Assembly (NCBI RefSeq): GCF_026385485.1
Contig: NZ_JANIDX010000004.1
Coordinates: 124,001 to 188,000, forward strand
Source: Bombella pollinis
GTDB taxonomy: Bacteria; Pseudomonadota; Alphaproteobacteria; Acetobacterales; Acetobacteraceae
Reading direction: 5' to 3'
Length of the DNA: 64,000 nucleotides
Shown here: positions 26,089 through 34,507 of the stretch, one piece after another
Numbering within the stretch: position 1 is the first letter of the stretch
Layout: each line of letters opens with the position of its first letter
Notes under the pieces: generated by a model
Database searches by the model: none
What the model was told of the DNA's origin: nothing
The model's input: the letters and a program-made list of their open reading frames with translations, nothing else
Made by a program: the position numbers and the translations under genes

Positions 26089-26859
26089 ATGGAGTGGGAA
26101 GAGCCAGCGATTATTTTGCGGTTGTCCCTCCATGGTGAGAGCAGCTTACGTGCTACGATATTGACGCAAAAGCGTGGCATGTATCATGCGTTGGTGCATG
26201 GGGGACGCTCTCGCCGGCAAACGGGTTTGTGGCAAGAGGGCAGCCTTATCATGGCCCGCTGGAAAGCCCGCCTGCCAGAGCAGCTAGGCTATTTGACGGC
26301 AGAGCTTGTTAGGCCCAGCGCGTCTTTTCTGTTGGATTATCCCCTCGCTCTAACCTTGTTGAGCAGTGCGTGTAGCCTTTGTAGCGAGGCCCTTGCAGAA
26401 CGTGAGCCGCATGAGATTCTCTTTTCCTCTCTGACGCATTTTTTAGGGGCTTTAAGTGTCTCCCCAGCTCAACCGCCTGTTGCGCTCTATTTACGGTGGG
26501 AGCTGCTTTTGCTGCAAGAGCTTGGTTATGGCTTAACGCTGGATCGCTGCGCTGTTACGGGGGCGAGTGAGGGGCTTGCTTATGTCTCCCCCCGTACGGG
26601 GCGCGCTGTGAGTGAGGAGGGGGCAGGGGAGTGGAAGGATCGACTTCTCCCTCTGCCGTCCTTTTTATATGACGAGGAGGCCGAAGGCCGCGCAGCAGAT
26701 TGGCTAGAAGGAGCCCAGCTGAGCGGTTATTTTCTGCAACGGGCTGTTTTTGCGACGCATCACCGTCCACTCCCTGCCGCGCGGGAGAGATTAATGGCCG
26801 CTTTACAGCGGGCTGTTGTCGCTAGCAGCACTGGACATGAGGGCAAAGAGCGTGTCTAA
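26089..26859 (+). CDS. recO: DNA repair protein RecO
   Basis: RecO helps load RecA on SSB-coated gaps in the RecFOR pathway. The N-terminal OB-fold is recognisable: EEPAIILRLSLHGESSLRAT, then RGMYHALVHGG. The rest is helical with LRWELLLLQELGYGL and CAVTGASEGLAYVSPRTGRAV, the usual RecO order. Length is 256 aa. ATG 26089 follows AGGGAGGG. It is followed after 43 bases by parC. Confidence 0.92.
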   Translation: MEWEEPAIILRLSLHGESSLRATILTQKRGMYHALVHGGRSRRQTGLWQEGSLIMARWKARLPEQLGYLTAELVRPSASFLLDYPLALTLLSSACSLCSEALAEREPHEILFSSLTHFLGALSVSPAQPPVALYLRWELLLLQELGYGLTLDRCAVTGASEGLAYVSPRTGRAVSEEGAGEWKDRLLPLPSFLYDEEAEGRAADWLEGAQLSGYFLQRAVFATHHRPLPAARERLMAALQRAVVASSTGHEGKERV

Positions 26860-26902
26860 CCTGTTGCGCATACGCGTCTGAATAAAGAGAGCAGGAGAGC
26901 TT

Positions 26903-29113
26903 ATGACGGGGGACCACGCCGGGCATATTGAAGATACACGGCTGGCAGAAGCGTTGAGCGAGCGTTATCTGGCCTATGCGATGTCCACTATCACATCGCG
27001 TTCCCTGCCGGATGTGCGCGATGGTCTTAAGCCCGTGCATCGGCGTTTGCTCTATGCGATGCAGCAGCTCAAGCTAGACCCAAGCTCTGGCTTTAAGAAA
27101 TGCGCCCGCGTGGTGGGGGATGTGATTGGTAAGTTCCACCCCCATGGTGATGCTTCCGTTTATGATGCGTTAGTCCGCCTAGCGCAGGATTTTGCTGTGC
27201 GTTATCCCTTGGTGGAAGGGCAAGGCAATTTCGGCTCGATTGATGGCGATGGTGCAGCAGCCATGCGTTATACAGAAAGCCGAATGACAGAAACCGCGCG
27301 CATCATGCTGGAAGGCATTGGCGATAATGCGGTCGATTTCCGCCCGACTTACGATAATGAGGACCAAGAGCCTGTTGTCTTGCCGGGGTTGTTCCCCAAT
27401 TTGTTGGCTAATGGGGCGGCGGGGATTGCTGTGGGGATGGCCACAAGCATCCCCCCTCATAACGCGGCGGAACTTTACCAAGCTGCACGTTTATTGATTG
27501 AAAAACCAGATTGTACCATCGCGGAGCTTTTAGAGCTTGTCCAAGGGCCGGACTTCCCCACGGGAGGGCTATTGGTGGAGGACCGGGAGACGCTCATCCA
27601 AGCGTATGAGACAGGCCGGGGGAGTTTCCGCATCCGGGCGCGTTGGGCTGTAGAGAAAGGCCGCGCTGGGGCATGGAGCATCATCGTCTCGGAAATCCCC
27701 TATCAAGTGCAAAAGGGTAAGTTGATCGAAGATATCGCCAAGAAGATGGAGGAGCGTAAGCTGCCCCTTCTGGCAGATGTGCGGGATGAAAGCACAACGG
27801 ATATAAGATTGGTTTTGGAGCCCAAAACCCGTAATTGTGCCCCAGAAGTGCTGATGGAGACGCTCTTTAAACATACGATGTTGGAGAGCCGTTTTAGCTT
27901 GAATATGAATGTGCTGAGCCAAGGGAAGATCCCCGGGGTCTTGTCGCTAAAAGCGGTATTGCAGGCATGGTTAGAGCATGTTCATGAGGTTTTAATCCGC
28001 CGGACGCAGCACCGTTTGGATGCGGTATTGAAGCGGCTGGAGATTTTAGAAGGGTTCTTAAAGGTCTATCTAAATCTAGATGAGGTCATCCGCCTCATTC
28101 GGGAGGAAGATGAGCCAAAACCCGCTTTGATGAAGGCGTTCTCCCTCAGTGAATTGCAAGCCGATTATGTGTTGAATATGCGTTTGCGGTCTCTGCGGCG
28201 TTTGGAAGAAATGGAGATACGTAAAGAGTGGGATGGCCTTGGGAAGGAACAAGCCACGTTGGAGGCCCTTTTAGGCTCTGAAAAACGCCGTTGGAGCCGG
28301 ATCGGTAAAGACCTCCAAAAAATGCAGGCTCTTTTTGAAGGGGGAGCTTATGGGGCTCGCCGCACCATTATAGGGGAAGCCCCTGCAACTATTGATACGT
28401 CCGCCGCCCTTGCGGTGGAGCGGGAGCCTGTGACGGTTCTACTCTCGCAAGAAGGGTGGATTCGTGCGGTAAAGGGGCATGGGCATGATGTAGCGAATCA
28501 TCGTTTTAAGGAAGGCGATGGGCTGGCTTATGCTGTGGAATGTCAGAGTACGGACCGCCTGTGCATGATGGCAGCAGGAGGCCGCGCTTTTACGTTAAAA
28601 GTGGCAGACCTGCCGCGTGGTCGTGGTTTTGGCCAGCCGGTGCGTACTTTGGCAGACCTTGCCCAAGAGGACCAACCGGTGGCTCTCTTTGCATTAGGTG
28701 ATGATGAGAGCCGCTATATGCTGACAAGCAGTGATGGGCGCGGGATGCAGGTTTCAGCCGGGAATCTCGCAGCTGAGAAGCGGACAGGGCGGCAGGTCTT
28801 TAATCTGCGCGATGGGGCTGTGGTGCAGTATGTCCTCCCAGCGGAGGGAACGCATGTTTTGTGTCTGACAACCAATAAGCGCGCGCTTATTTTCCCATTG
28901 GAGCAAGTGGCCGAAGTGGCAAAAGGCGGGGGAGTGAGTTTGCAAAAACTGGCTGCCGGGGCAAGTTTAAAGCAAGTCCGGCTCTTTTGCCTTGATGAAG
29001 GGCTGATATGGCAAGATGGCCAACGGGCACGCTCGCCAGAGGATTTATCACCGCTTGTGGGGCGTCGTGGGAGTGCTGGCCGGGTCGCACCGCAATGGAT
29101 GTTACGGCGTTAA
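26903..29113 (+). CDS. parC: DNA topoisomerase IV subunit A
   Basis: ParC cuts and rejoins DNA to decatenate daughter chromosomes, working with ParE (not in the window). The breakage domain opens LAEALSERYLAYAMSTITSR with DVRDGLKPVHRRLLYAMQQL. The catalytic tyrosine is in AAMRYTESRM (about residue 125). The C-terminal beta-pinwheel is shorter than in GyrA and lacks an obvious GyrA box, which supports ParC over GyrA; 736 aa agrees. ATG 26903 follows AGCAGGAGAGC. Confidence 0.95.
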   Translation: MTGDHAGHIEDTRLAEALSERYLAYAMSTITSRSLPDVRDGLKPVHRRLLYAMQQLKLDPSSGFKKCARVVGDVIGKFHPHGDASVYDALVRLAQDFAVRYPLVEGQGNFGSIDGDGAAAMRYTESRMTETARIMLEGIGDNAVDFRPTYDNEDQEPVVLPGLFPNLLANGAAGIAVGMATSIPPHNAAELYQAARLLIEKPDCTIAELLELVQGPDFPTGGLLVEDRETLIQAYETGRGSFRIRARWAVEKGRAGAWSIIVSEIPYQVQKGKLIEDIAKKMEERKLPLLADVRDESTTDIRLVLEPKTRNCAPEVLMETLFKHTMLESRFSLNMNVLSQGKIPGVLSLKAVLQAWLEHVHEVLIRRTQHRLDAVLKRLEILEGFLKVYLNLDEVIRLIREEDEPKPALMKAFSLSELQADYVLNMRLRSLRRLEEMEIRKEWDGLGKEQATLEALLGSEKRRWSRIGKDLQKMQALFEGGAYGARRTIIGEAPATIDTSAALAVEREPVTVLLSQEGWIRAVKGHGHDVANHRFKEGDGLAYAVECQSTDRLCMMAAGGRAFTLKVADLPRGRGFGQPVRTLADLAQEDQPVALFALGDDESRYMLTSSDGRGMQVSAGNLAAEKRTGRQVFNLRDGAVVQYVLPAEGTHVLCLTTNKRALIFPLEQVAEVAKGGGVSLQKLAAGASLKQVRLFCLDEGLIWQDGQRARSPEDLSPLVGRRGSAGRVAPQWMLRR

Positions 29114-29132
29114 GAGAGGGGTGCGGCCCTAT

Positions 29133-30554
29133 ATGGCATCGTTCTTTTCAGTCTCTTTTTGGTTTGGTGCGCTGCATATTGCGTTCTCGCTCGGTATTAC
29201 AGCGCATGTGTTGCTAACAAAACGGGACACGGCCGCTGCGACAGGGTGGATCGGCATTTGCTGGTTTATGCCCTATATGGGGCCTATCCTATATTTATGC
29301 CTCGGTATTAATCGGGTGCGGCGGCGCGCGCAAAAATTGCGGGAATATACTACCCCGGAGGAAACCGCCTTCCTCGCTAAATGGACGCATGATGCTCAAG
29401 ATAGTTTCATGAATCCGTTGATTAAGATGTTGGATGGCTTGACGGGCTTACCCTTATTGAAGGGGAATCAGGTTGAGTGCCTTCATAATGGTGACCAAGC
29501 CTACCCGCATATGTTGGAGAGTATTCATCAGGCGGAGCGGTCCATCCTCTTATGCTCTTACATTTTTCGGTATGATAAAATTGGTCGCCAATTTGTAGAT
29601 GCCCTTGCCACAGCGCAGCAGCGCGGTGTTGAGGTGCGTGTGTTGGTGGATGGGATTGGCAGTGGCTATCTCTATAGCCCCATTATCAAGCAGTTGCGAC
29701 AACGTCATATACGCTGTGCGCGTTTTATGCATTCGCTATGGCCGTGGCGGATGCCTTTTGTCAATTTGCGGGATCATCGTAAGATTTTGGTGGTGGATGG
29801 CCGTGTTGGCTATATGGGCGGGTTAAATATTGGGGATGAAAATTGCCTCAATAACGCTACCCACCGCCGTATGCCGGTGGCAGACACACATTTCCGCCTA
29901 GAAGGCCCCGTTGTACAGCAGTTATCAGAAGTCTTTATTAAAGATTGGGCGTTTACAACGCGGGAGGAGCTGGACGGCGAGCGTTACTTCCCAGACCCCG
30001 TTGCAGCAGGGGATATTCCTGCACGGGTTGTGACATCTGGGCCGGATATGGAGGTGGAGCTTATAGAATATACCATCCTCCAAGCCATTATTTTGGCACG
30101 GCATCATGTTTGTTTCATGACGCCTTATTTCATCCCCGATGATCGTTTTGCAACAGCGTTAGAATTAGCCGCATTGCGTGGTGTGGTGATTGATATTGTT
30201 GTGCCGCATAGAAGTAATCATCCCATCACCGATTATGCGCGTGATGCATGTTTGCGGCAGTTGGTACAGGCTGGTTGTCGTGTTTGGTTAGGTGCGCCGC
30301 CCTTTAATCATTCCAAATTAATGACAGTCGATACGATGTGGAGCTTTGTCGGTAGCGCGAATTTGGATAGGCGGTCATTGCGGCTCAATTTTGAGAGCAA
30401 CATAACATTGCATGATGAGGCAACCGCCGCTCATTTGGAAGGCTTCATCCTAGCCCATTGTAACGACAGGCTTACCTTGTCGGATATTGAGGTATGGCCG
30501 TTGGTGACAAGGTTGCGTAATGGGGTATGTCGGCTCTTTCTCCCTTACCTTTAA
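29133..30554 (+). CDS. cls: Cardiolipin synthase
   Basis: Cls joins phosphatidylglycerol units to cardiolipin in the inner membrane. Two N-terminal membrane segments (about residues 5-25 and 35-52, GWIGICWFMPYMGPILYLCL) precede two phospholipase D domains with HKD motifs DHRKILVVDGRVGYMGG and NHSKLMTVDTMWSFVGSAN. The frame runs back to 29016 inside parC. ATG 29133 (473 aa) gives the family start MASFFSV, and GTG 29121 is an alternative. The last 83 bases overlap the convergent endonuclease/phosphatase-family gene. Confidence 0.92.
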   Translation: MASFFSVSFWFGALHIAFSLGITAHVLLTKRDTAAATGWIGICWFMPYMGPILYLCLGINRVRRRAQKLREYTTPEETAFLAKWTHDAQDSFMNPLIKMLDGLTGLPLLKGNQVECLHNGDQAYPHMLESIHQAERSILLCSYIFRYDKIGRQFVDALATAQQRGVEVRVLVDGIGSGYLYSPIIKQLRQRHIRCARFMHSLWPWRMPFVNLRDHRKILVVDGRVGYMGGLNIGDENCLNNATHRRMPVADTHFRLEGPVVQQLSEVFIKDWAFTTREELDGERYFPDPVAAGDIPARVVTSGPDMEVELIEYTILQAIILARHHVCFMTPYFIPDDRFATALELAALRGVVIDIVVPHRSNHPITDYARDACLRQLVQAGCRVWLGAPPFNHSKLMTVDTMWSFVGSANLDRRSLRLNFESNITLHDEATAAHLEGFILAHCNDRLTLSDIEVWPLVTRLRNGVCRLFLPYL

Positions 30555-31251
30555 GGGGGAGAAAGGTTTCCACTTCATCATGAGGGTAAAGGGTGACGGC
30601 AATAGGCCGGTGGTCCGAGCCAAAACGGGGATAAGCGCGATGGCTTAGGGCTGAGAAGCCACGTGTTAGGCAGCGATCCAGCCGGAGGGGGACTTTATCA
30701 AGCATCCGATGTGTTTGTTCACGCGGGCCGACATCTTTAAAGCCACGGAGCATAGCAGGCCCAACTTGGTTAAAATCCCCCATAATGATGGCGCGCTCTG
30801 AGAGTTCTTGCCGGATAAGGCGTAGCTGGCGGCGGTTGAGGATAGGACCGTGGGAGAGATGCACATTGGCGATTGTAAAGGGGCCGAAGCCAATATCAAA
30901 CTCCAATAATTGCGCCGAGCGATGAGCGACTAGCCCCGGTTGGAGCATGTGCAGCCGGGGCGGGGTTTGGAAGGGGAAGCGACTCCAACAAGCTGTCCCA
31001 TGCACACGCCCCTCGGAAGCGAGGCGGCTATAATGACCACCAACGAGGTCTGGTAAGCGGTTTGTAAAAGGGCGACATTCTTGCATCAGTAAAATATCAG
31101 CCTTGGTTGTACGCAGTAGCAGGCGAATATCCTCTAATGTGGCACCATCTTCATGGAAGAGATTCCAACTAACGAGCCGAAGATAGGAGGTAGAGGGTAT
31201 TGTCGAATCCTGCATGAACATGGCCTGAATCTTAGCAATGGGAACCACCAT
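30472..31251 (-). CDS. Endonuclease/exonuclease/phosphatase-family protein
   Basis: The EEP metal-dependent phosphoesterase fold is shown by LRLVSWNLFHE, ILLMQECRP (metal-binding Glu), IANVHLSHG, AIIMGDFNQVG and the final FGSDHRPIAVTL. The substrate (nucleic acid, phospholipid or other phosphoester) cannot be told. The frame begins at 31392; ATG 31251 (259 aa) or 31221 is more reasonable because the upstream part is low-quality sequence overlapping the metC leader. About 35 C-terminal residues past the core lie inside the 3' end of cls, a tail-to-tail overlap of 83 bases. Confidence 0.78.
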   Translation of the reverse strand: MVVPIAKIQAMFMQDSTIPSTSYLRLVSWNLFHEDGATLEDIRLLLRTTKADILLMQECRPFTNRLPDLVGGHYSRLASEGRVHGTACWSRFPFQTPPRLHMLQPGLVAHRSAQLLEFDIGFGPFTIANVHLSHGPILNRRQLRLIRQELSERAIIMGDFNQVGPAMLRGFKDVGPREQTHRMLDKVPLRLDRCLTRGFSALSHRAYPRFGSDHRPIAVTLYPHDEVETFLPLKGKGERADIPHYATLSPTAIPQYPTR

Positions 31252-31352
31252 TCTATACTGATTTGGGGTGTAAAAGACAGTATGAAGCGCATTGGGTAGT
31301 TTAGATATAGGCGGCACGCTATAAGAGATGGCATGAATCCAGCAAGGGAGCT

Positions 31353-32588
31353 GTGCCGGTGGGTATGGAAAAGACACCATCATCTGAATCATCAGAGCGC
31401 ATTATTGGGGCTGGTTGGCAGAAATTAGCGACCTTTTTAACCCATGCAGGGCGGCAAAAGCCGGGGCGCGATGGTAGTTTTGTGAATCCACCTATCGAGC
31501 GTGGCTCTACTGTAGTGTTCCCCACTGTGGCGGATATGGAGGCCCAAGGGGCACGGGCTTATGAGCATGAGCTTGTTTATGGGGCAATGGGTAACCCCGT
31601 TCAGCATGAGTTAGAGCGTGTTATTGCCGCGCTAGAGGGCGGGCAGCATACGCAGGTTGTTAATTCTGGCCTAGCTGCTTGTACAGTAGCCTTGCTCGCT
31701 TTTTTAAAGGGCGGGGATCATCTCTTATTACCCGATTCGGTTTATGGGCCGACACGGCGTTTTGCGGTTAATTTTTTGGCCCGCTTTGGGGTGGAAATCA
31801 GCTTTTATCCTCCGCGTGCGAACGAGGCTGAATTGCGGGCTTATATGAAGCCTCATACAGCGGTTATCTTTGCAGAAAGCCCCGGTAGCCATACATTTGA
31901 GGTCCAAGATATTCCCCTGTTAGCGCGGATAGCACATGGGGTGGGGGCACGCTTATTGCTGGATAATACATGGGGGATTGGGGCGTTTCAGCCTTTTACC
32001 CATGGGGTGGATGTGTCCATTCAAGCTTTGACGAAATACCCCGCAGGCCATGCCGATGTGATTTTAGGGGCGATTACGGTTCAAAAACCAGAGGATTGGC
32101 GGGCCTTGCGCCGTGCAGCGATTGAGCTTGGGGCCTGTGGCGCACCAGATGAGTGCTGGTTGACATTACGCGGTTTAAAAACGATGGCCGTGCGCTTGGC
32201 ACAGCAAGCCCGCTCTGCTTATGCGTTAGCGCAATGGTTGGAGAGCCGACCAGAGGTTGCTTGTGTGCGTCATCCTGCTCTGCCTTCTTGCCCCGGTCAT
32301 GCGCTTTGGAAGAGGGATTTCCAAGATGCAAGTGGGCTATTTGGTGTGGAATTAGCAGCGGGCATCACGCAAGAGGCGATGATGGCTATGTTAGAGAGCT
32401 TGGAGCTATTTGGTATAGGCGCAAGCTGGGGCGGGTATGAAAGCCTTGTACTGCCTACATCTGGTGGTTTGAAGCGGACGCATCATGAAGGTTTGCCCAG
32501 CGGGGCGGCGTTTCGTGTCCAAGTGGGACTAGAGGATGTAGATGACCTGAAAGCAGATTTCTTTAAGGCCTTGACGTTACTTACATAG
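31353..32588 (+). CDS. metC: Cystathionine beta-lyase (Cys/Met-metabolism PLP enzyme)
   Basis: A fold-type I PLP enzyme. Key sites are YEHELVYGAMGNPVQHELE, the cofactor aspartate in LLLDNTWGIG and the Schiff-base lysine in IQALTKYPAGHADV. The AMGNPVQ and TWGIGAF wording is closest to the cystathionine beta-lyases that release homocysteine for methionine synthesis. The frame starts at GTG 31353, two bases after AGGGAG. ATG 31365 is another candidate; neither has ideal spacing. Other members (cystathionine gamma-synthase or gamma-lyase) are less likely but not excluded. Confidence 0.85.
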   Translation: MPVGMEKTPSSESSERIIGAGWQKLATFLTHAGRQKPGRDGSFVNPPIERGSTVVFPTVADMEAQGARAYEHELVYGAMGNPVQHELERVIAALEGGQHTQVVNSGLAACTVALLAFLKGGDHLLLPDSVYGPTRRFAVNFLARFGVEISFYPPRANEAELRAYMKPHTAVIFAESPGSHTFEVQDIPLLARIAHGVGARLLLDNTWGIGAFQPFTHGVDVSIQALTKYPAGHADVILGAITVQKPEDWRALRRAAIELGACGAPDECWLTLRGLKTMAVRLAQQARSAYALAQWLESRPEVACVRHPALPSCPGHALWKRDFQDASGLFGVELAAGITQEAMMAMLESLELFGIGASWGGYESLVLPTSGGLKRTHHEGLPSGAAFRVQVGLEDVDDLKADFFKALTLLT

Positions 32589-32702
32589 TTAATTTACTAC
32601 GCGTTAATGTATTAAGGACCTCTATTGTTCTATATCAATGCGTGAGGCGTGGGAATCGTCTTTCCTAGAGGGAAGATGACCTTGGTTTTAAAGGAGCGTA
32701 TT

Positions 32703-32867
32703 ATGACCAATGCGTTGTTCCTTGTGCTTAACCTAGAGACAGAGGCGTTAGAGGCCCTGAAGGACTATGCTGCCTCACATAATGAGACAATGGAGCAGGT
32801 GATGTTCCAAGCTCTTGAGGAATGGGCGTTAAATCGCTTTATTCGTTGGCCAGAACATACTGAGTAG
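32703..32867 (+). CDS. Small ribbon-helix-helix-like protein
   Basis: A 54-residue protein starting at ATG 32703, seven bases after AAAGGAGCG; the open frame to 32649 adds no better start. The pattern is a short beta strand (ALFLVLNLE), helix (TEALEALKDYAASHN), turn, and helix (TMEQVMFQALEEWALNRFI). This is the arrangement of Arc/CopG/MetJ-type ribbon-helix-helix DNA-binding proteins, which act as dimers. No toxin gene adjoins it, so it is more likely a stand-alone regulator than an antitoxin. The strand lacks the usual basic DNA-contact residues, so DNA binding is uncertain. Confidence 0.6.
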   Translation: MTNALFLVLNLETEALEALKDYAASHNETMEQVMFQALEEWALNRFIRWPEHTE

Positions 32868-32913
32868 AACGTGCTTTTCTATCACATCAGGTAAGGGCGC
32901 GTGTCTTCGGGGC

Positions 32914-34410
32914 CTATAGTGCATTACGGTAAGAAAGAGCCTCGGCTACATGCTGTTTTTGTACGGTGGTGGCTGCGTCTAAATCCGCGATGGTGCGGGC
33001 TACGCGGAACATGCGCGTAATACCACGATGAGAGAGTTTCATCCGTAGGGCGGCTTGCTCGGCAAGGGTACGGGCTTCGTCCTCAAAGGCAAAGCCTTCT
33101 GGCGGCATAGCCGCATTACATGCCCCTTGTCGGGCGAGTTGGCGGTCGTAAGCTTGTTGGACACGCGCGCGTACTTCTGCACTGCTCTCACCCGTAGGGG
33201 CGCGGCTGATTTCTAAGGGGGAGAGGGAATGGACATGGACGCATAAATCCATGCGGTCCATCATCGGGCCGGAGATGCGGGCAGTGTATTCTTGCGCACA
33301 ACGAGGGGCTTTTTTACAAGCACGTTCGGCATCATGGACATAGCCGCACCGGCAGGGATTCATCGCCGCGATGAGTTGGAAACGCGCTGGATATTGCGTA
33401 TGCCGTGCCGCGCGGGAGATGGTTACTTCCCCTGTTTCAACAGGTTGGCGCAAACCTTCCAGACAATTACGGGGGAACTCGGGGAGTTCATCAAGGAAAA
33501 GAACGCCATTGTGAGCGAGGCTAATGTCGCCGGGCATAGCTTTAGGACCGCCGCCAACGAGGGCAGGGAGGGTCGTGTTATGATGCGGTGCGCGATAAGG
33601 CGGGCGGTTGATGAGCCTACCCGCCGGTAATAGCCCGCTAATGCTATGGATGCGGCTTGTCTCCAGCATTTCAGCAGGGGTAAGCTCAGGCAGGATGCTC
33701 GGTAGGCGGCTTGCTAGCATAGATTTGCCAGAGCCCGGCGGGCCAGACATCAGCAGGGAATGACGCCCCGCTGCGGCAATCTCCAACACACGGCGTGCTT
33801 GCATCATGCCCTTAACATCTTTGAGGTCCGGCCCGTAATCGGGAGGTTGTGGCGTGGGTGGAGGCTCTGGCGGGAGGGGTTGTTCTTTGCGAAGATGGCC
33901 AATGAGTGCCTTAAGGGTCGGGGCAGCAATAATGTTAAGCTCTGGATGGCCCCAACGGGCTTCCGCCCCTTGAGAGGCCGGGCAGATTAAGCCACGCTCC
34001 TGGCTGACAGCCGCTAATGCCGCACAAAGAACGCCCCTAACAGGGTTTATCGTGCCATCTAAGGCGACTTCCCCCAAGGCGGTGAGCGGGGCTGTGGCCT
34101 CTGGTGGGATGACGCCCATCGCGACAAGGACGCCTAGCGCAATAGGGAGGTCGAAATGCGCGCCCTCTTTGGGGAGGTCTGCTGGTGTGAGATTAACAAG
34201 GATGCGCTTAGGGGGGAGGGCAAGCCCCATAGCGGAGAGGGCAGCCCGAACACGCTCGCGTGATTCCGCAATAGCGCGGGCGGGCATACCAACGATGATG
34301 AAAGACGGTAACCCGCTGGAGATTTGCACCTCCACCATGACCGGCAAAGCATCAATCCCCATAAAAGTGAAGCTTTGGATGCGGGCAAGGGAAGGAGGCG
34401 TAACCGCCAT
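32914..34410 (-). CDS. comM: ComM/YifB-family Mg-chelatase-like AAA+ ATPase
   Basis: This family is a hexameric branch-migration helicase that extends DNA joints during natural transformation (shown for Vibrio ComM), and it is also common in bacteria not known to be competent. The N-terminal Lon-protease-like S5 fold (PVMVEVQISSGLPSFIIVGM) precedes the ATPase with Walker A LLMSGPPGSGKSMLASRL and Walker B GVLFLDELPEF. A zinc-type CRCGYVHDAERACKKAPRC cluster and the C-terminal Mg-chelatase lid follow. 498 aa is the usual length. Confidence 0.9.
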   Translation of the reverse strand: MAVTPPSLARIQSFTFMGIDALPVMVEVQISSGLPSFIIVGMPARAIAESRERVRAALSAMGLALPPKRILVNLTPADLPKEGAHFDLPIALGVLVAMGVIPPEATAPLTALGEVALDGTINPVRGVLCAALAAVSQERGLICPASQGAEARWGHPELNIIAAPTLKALIGHLRKEQPLPPEPPPTPQPPDYGPDLKDVKGMMQARRVLEIAAAGRHSLLMSGPPGSGKSMLASRLPSILPELTPAEMLETSRIHSISGLLPAGRLINRPPYRAPHHNTTLPALVGGGPKAMPGDISLAHNGVLFLDELPEFPRNCLEGLRQPVETGEVTISRAARHTQYPARFQLIAAMNPCRCGYVHDAERACKKAPRCAQEYTARISGPMMDRMDLCVHVHSLSPLEISRAPTGESSAEVRARVQQAYDRQLARQGACNAAMPPEGFAFEDEARTLAEQAALRMKLSHRGITRMFRVARTIADLDAATTVQKQHVAEALSYRNAL

Positions 34411-34450
34411 AACGCTAGGATTCCGTCATATAGGGGCTTGTGGGACGATA

Positions 34451-34485
34451 CCCCGCCATCATAGGCGTATTCATGATGGGCGGGG
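34451..34485 (-). terminator. Hairpin downstream of serA
   Basis: CCCCGCCATCAT (34451-34462) pairs with ATGATGGGCGGGG (34473-34485), with one bulged G. It lies 22 bases after the serA stop on the minus strand and ahead of the comM start. No T run follows, so it may be an imperfect terminator or a processing stem. Confidence 0.5.
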
Positions 34486-34507
34486 CTGATAGAGAGGCGA
34501 GGCCTCT

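Noticed and set aside
30472..31392. Exodeoxyribonuclease III duplicate
   Set aside because: It shares the EEP fold but lacks the Xth-specific DLNIAP and RLDHIWATP text, which is present in the gene at 57.4 kb.
32703..32867. Antitoxin of a type II toxin-antitoxin pair
   Set aside because: No small toxin-like ORF lies on either side; the neighbours are metC and comM.
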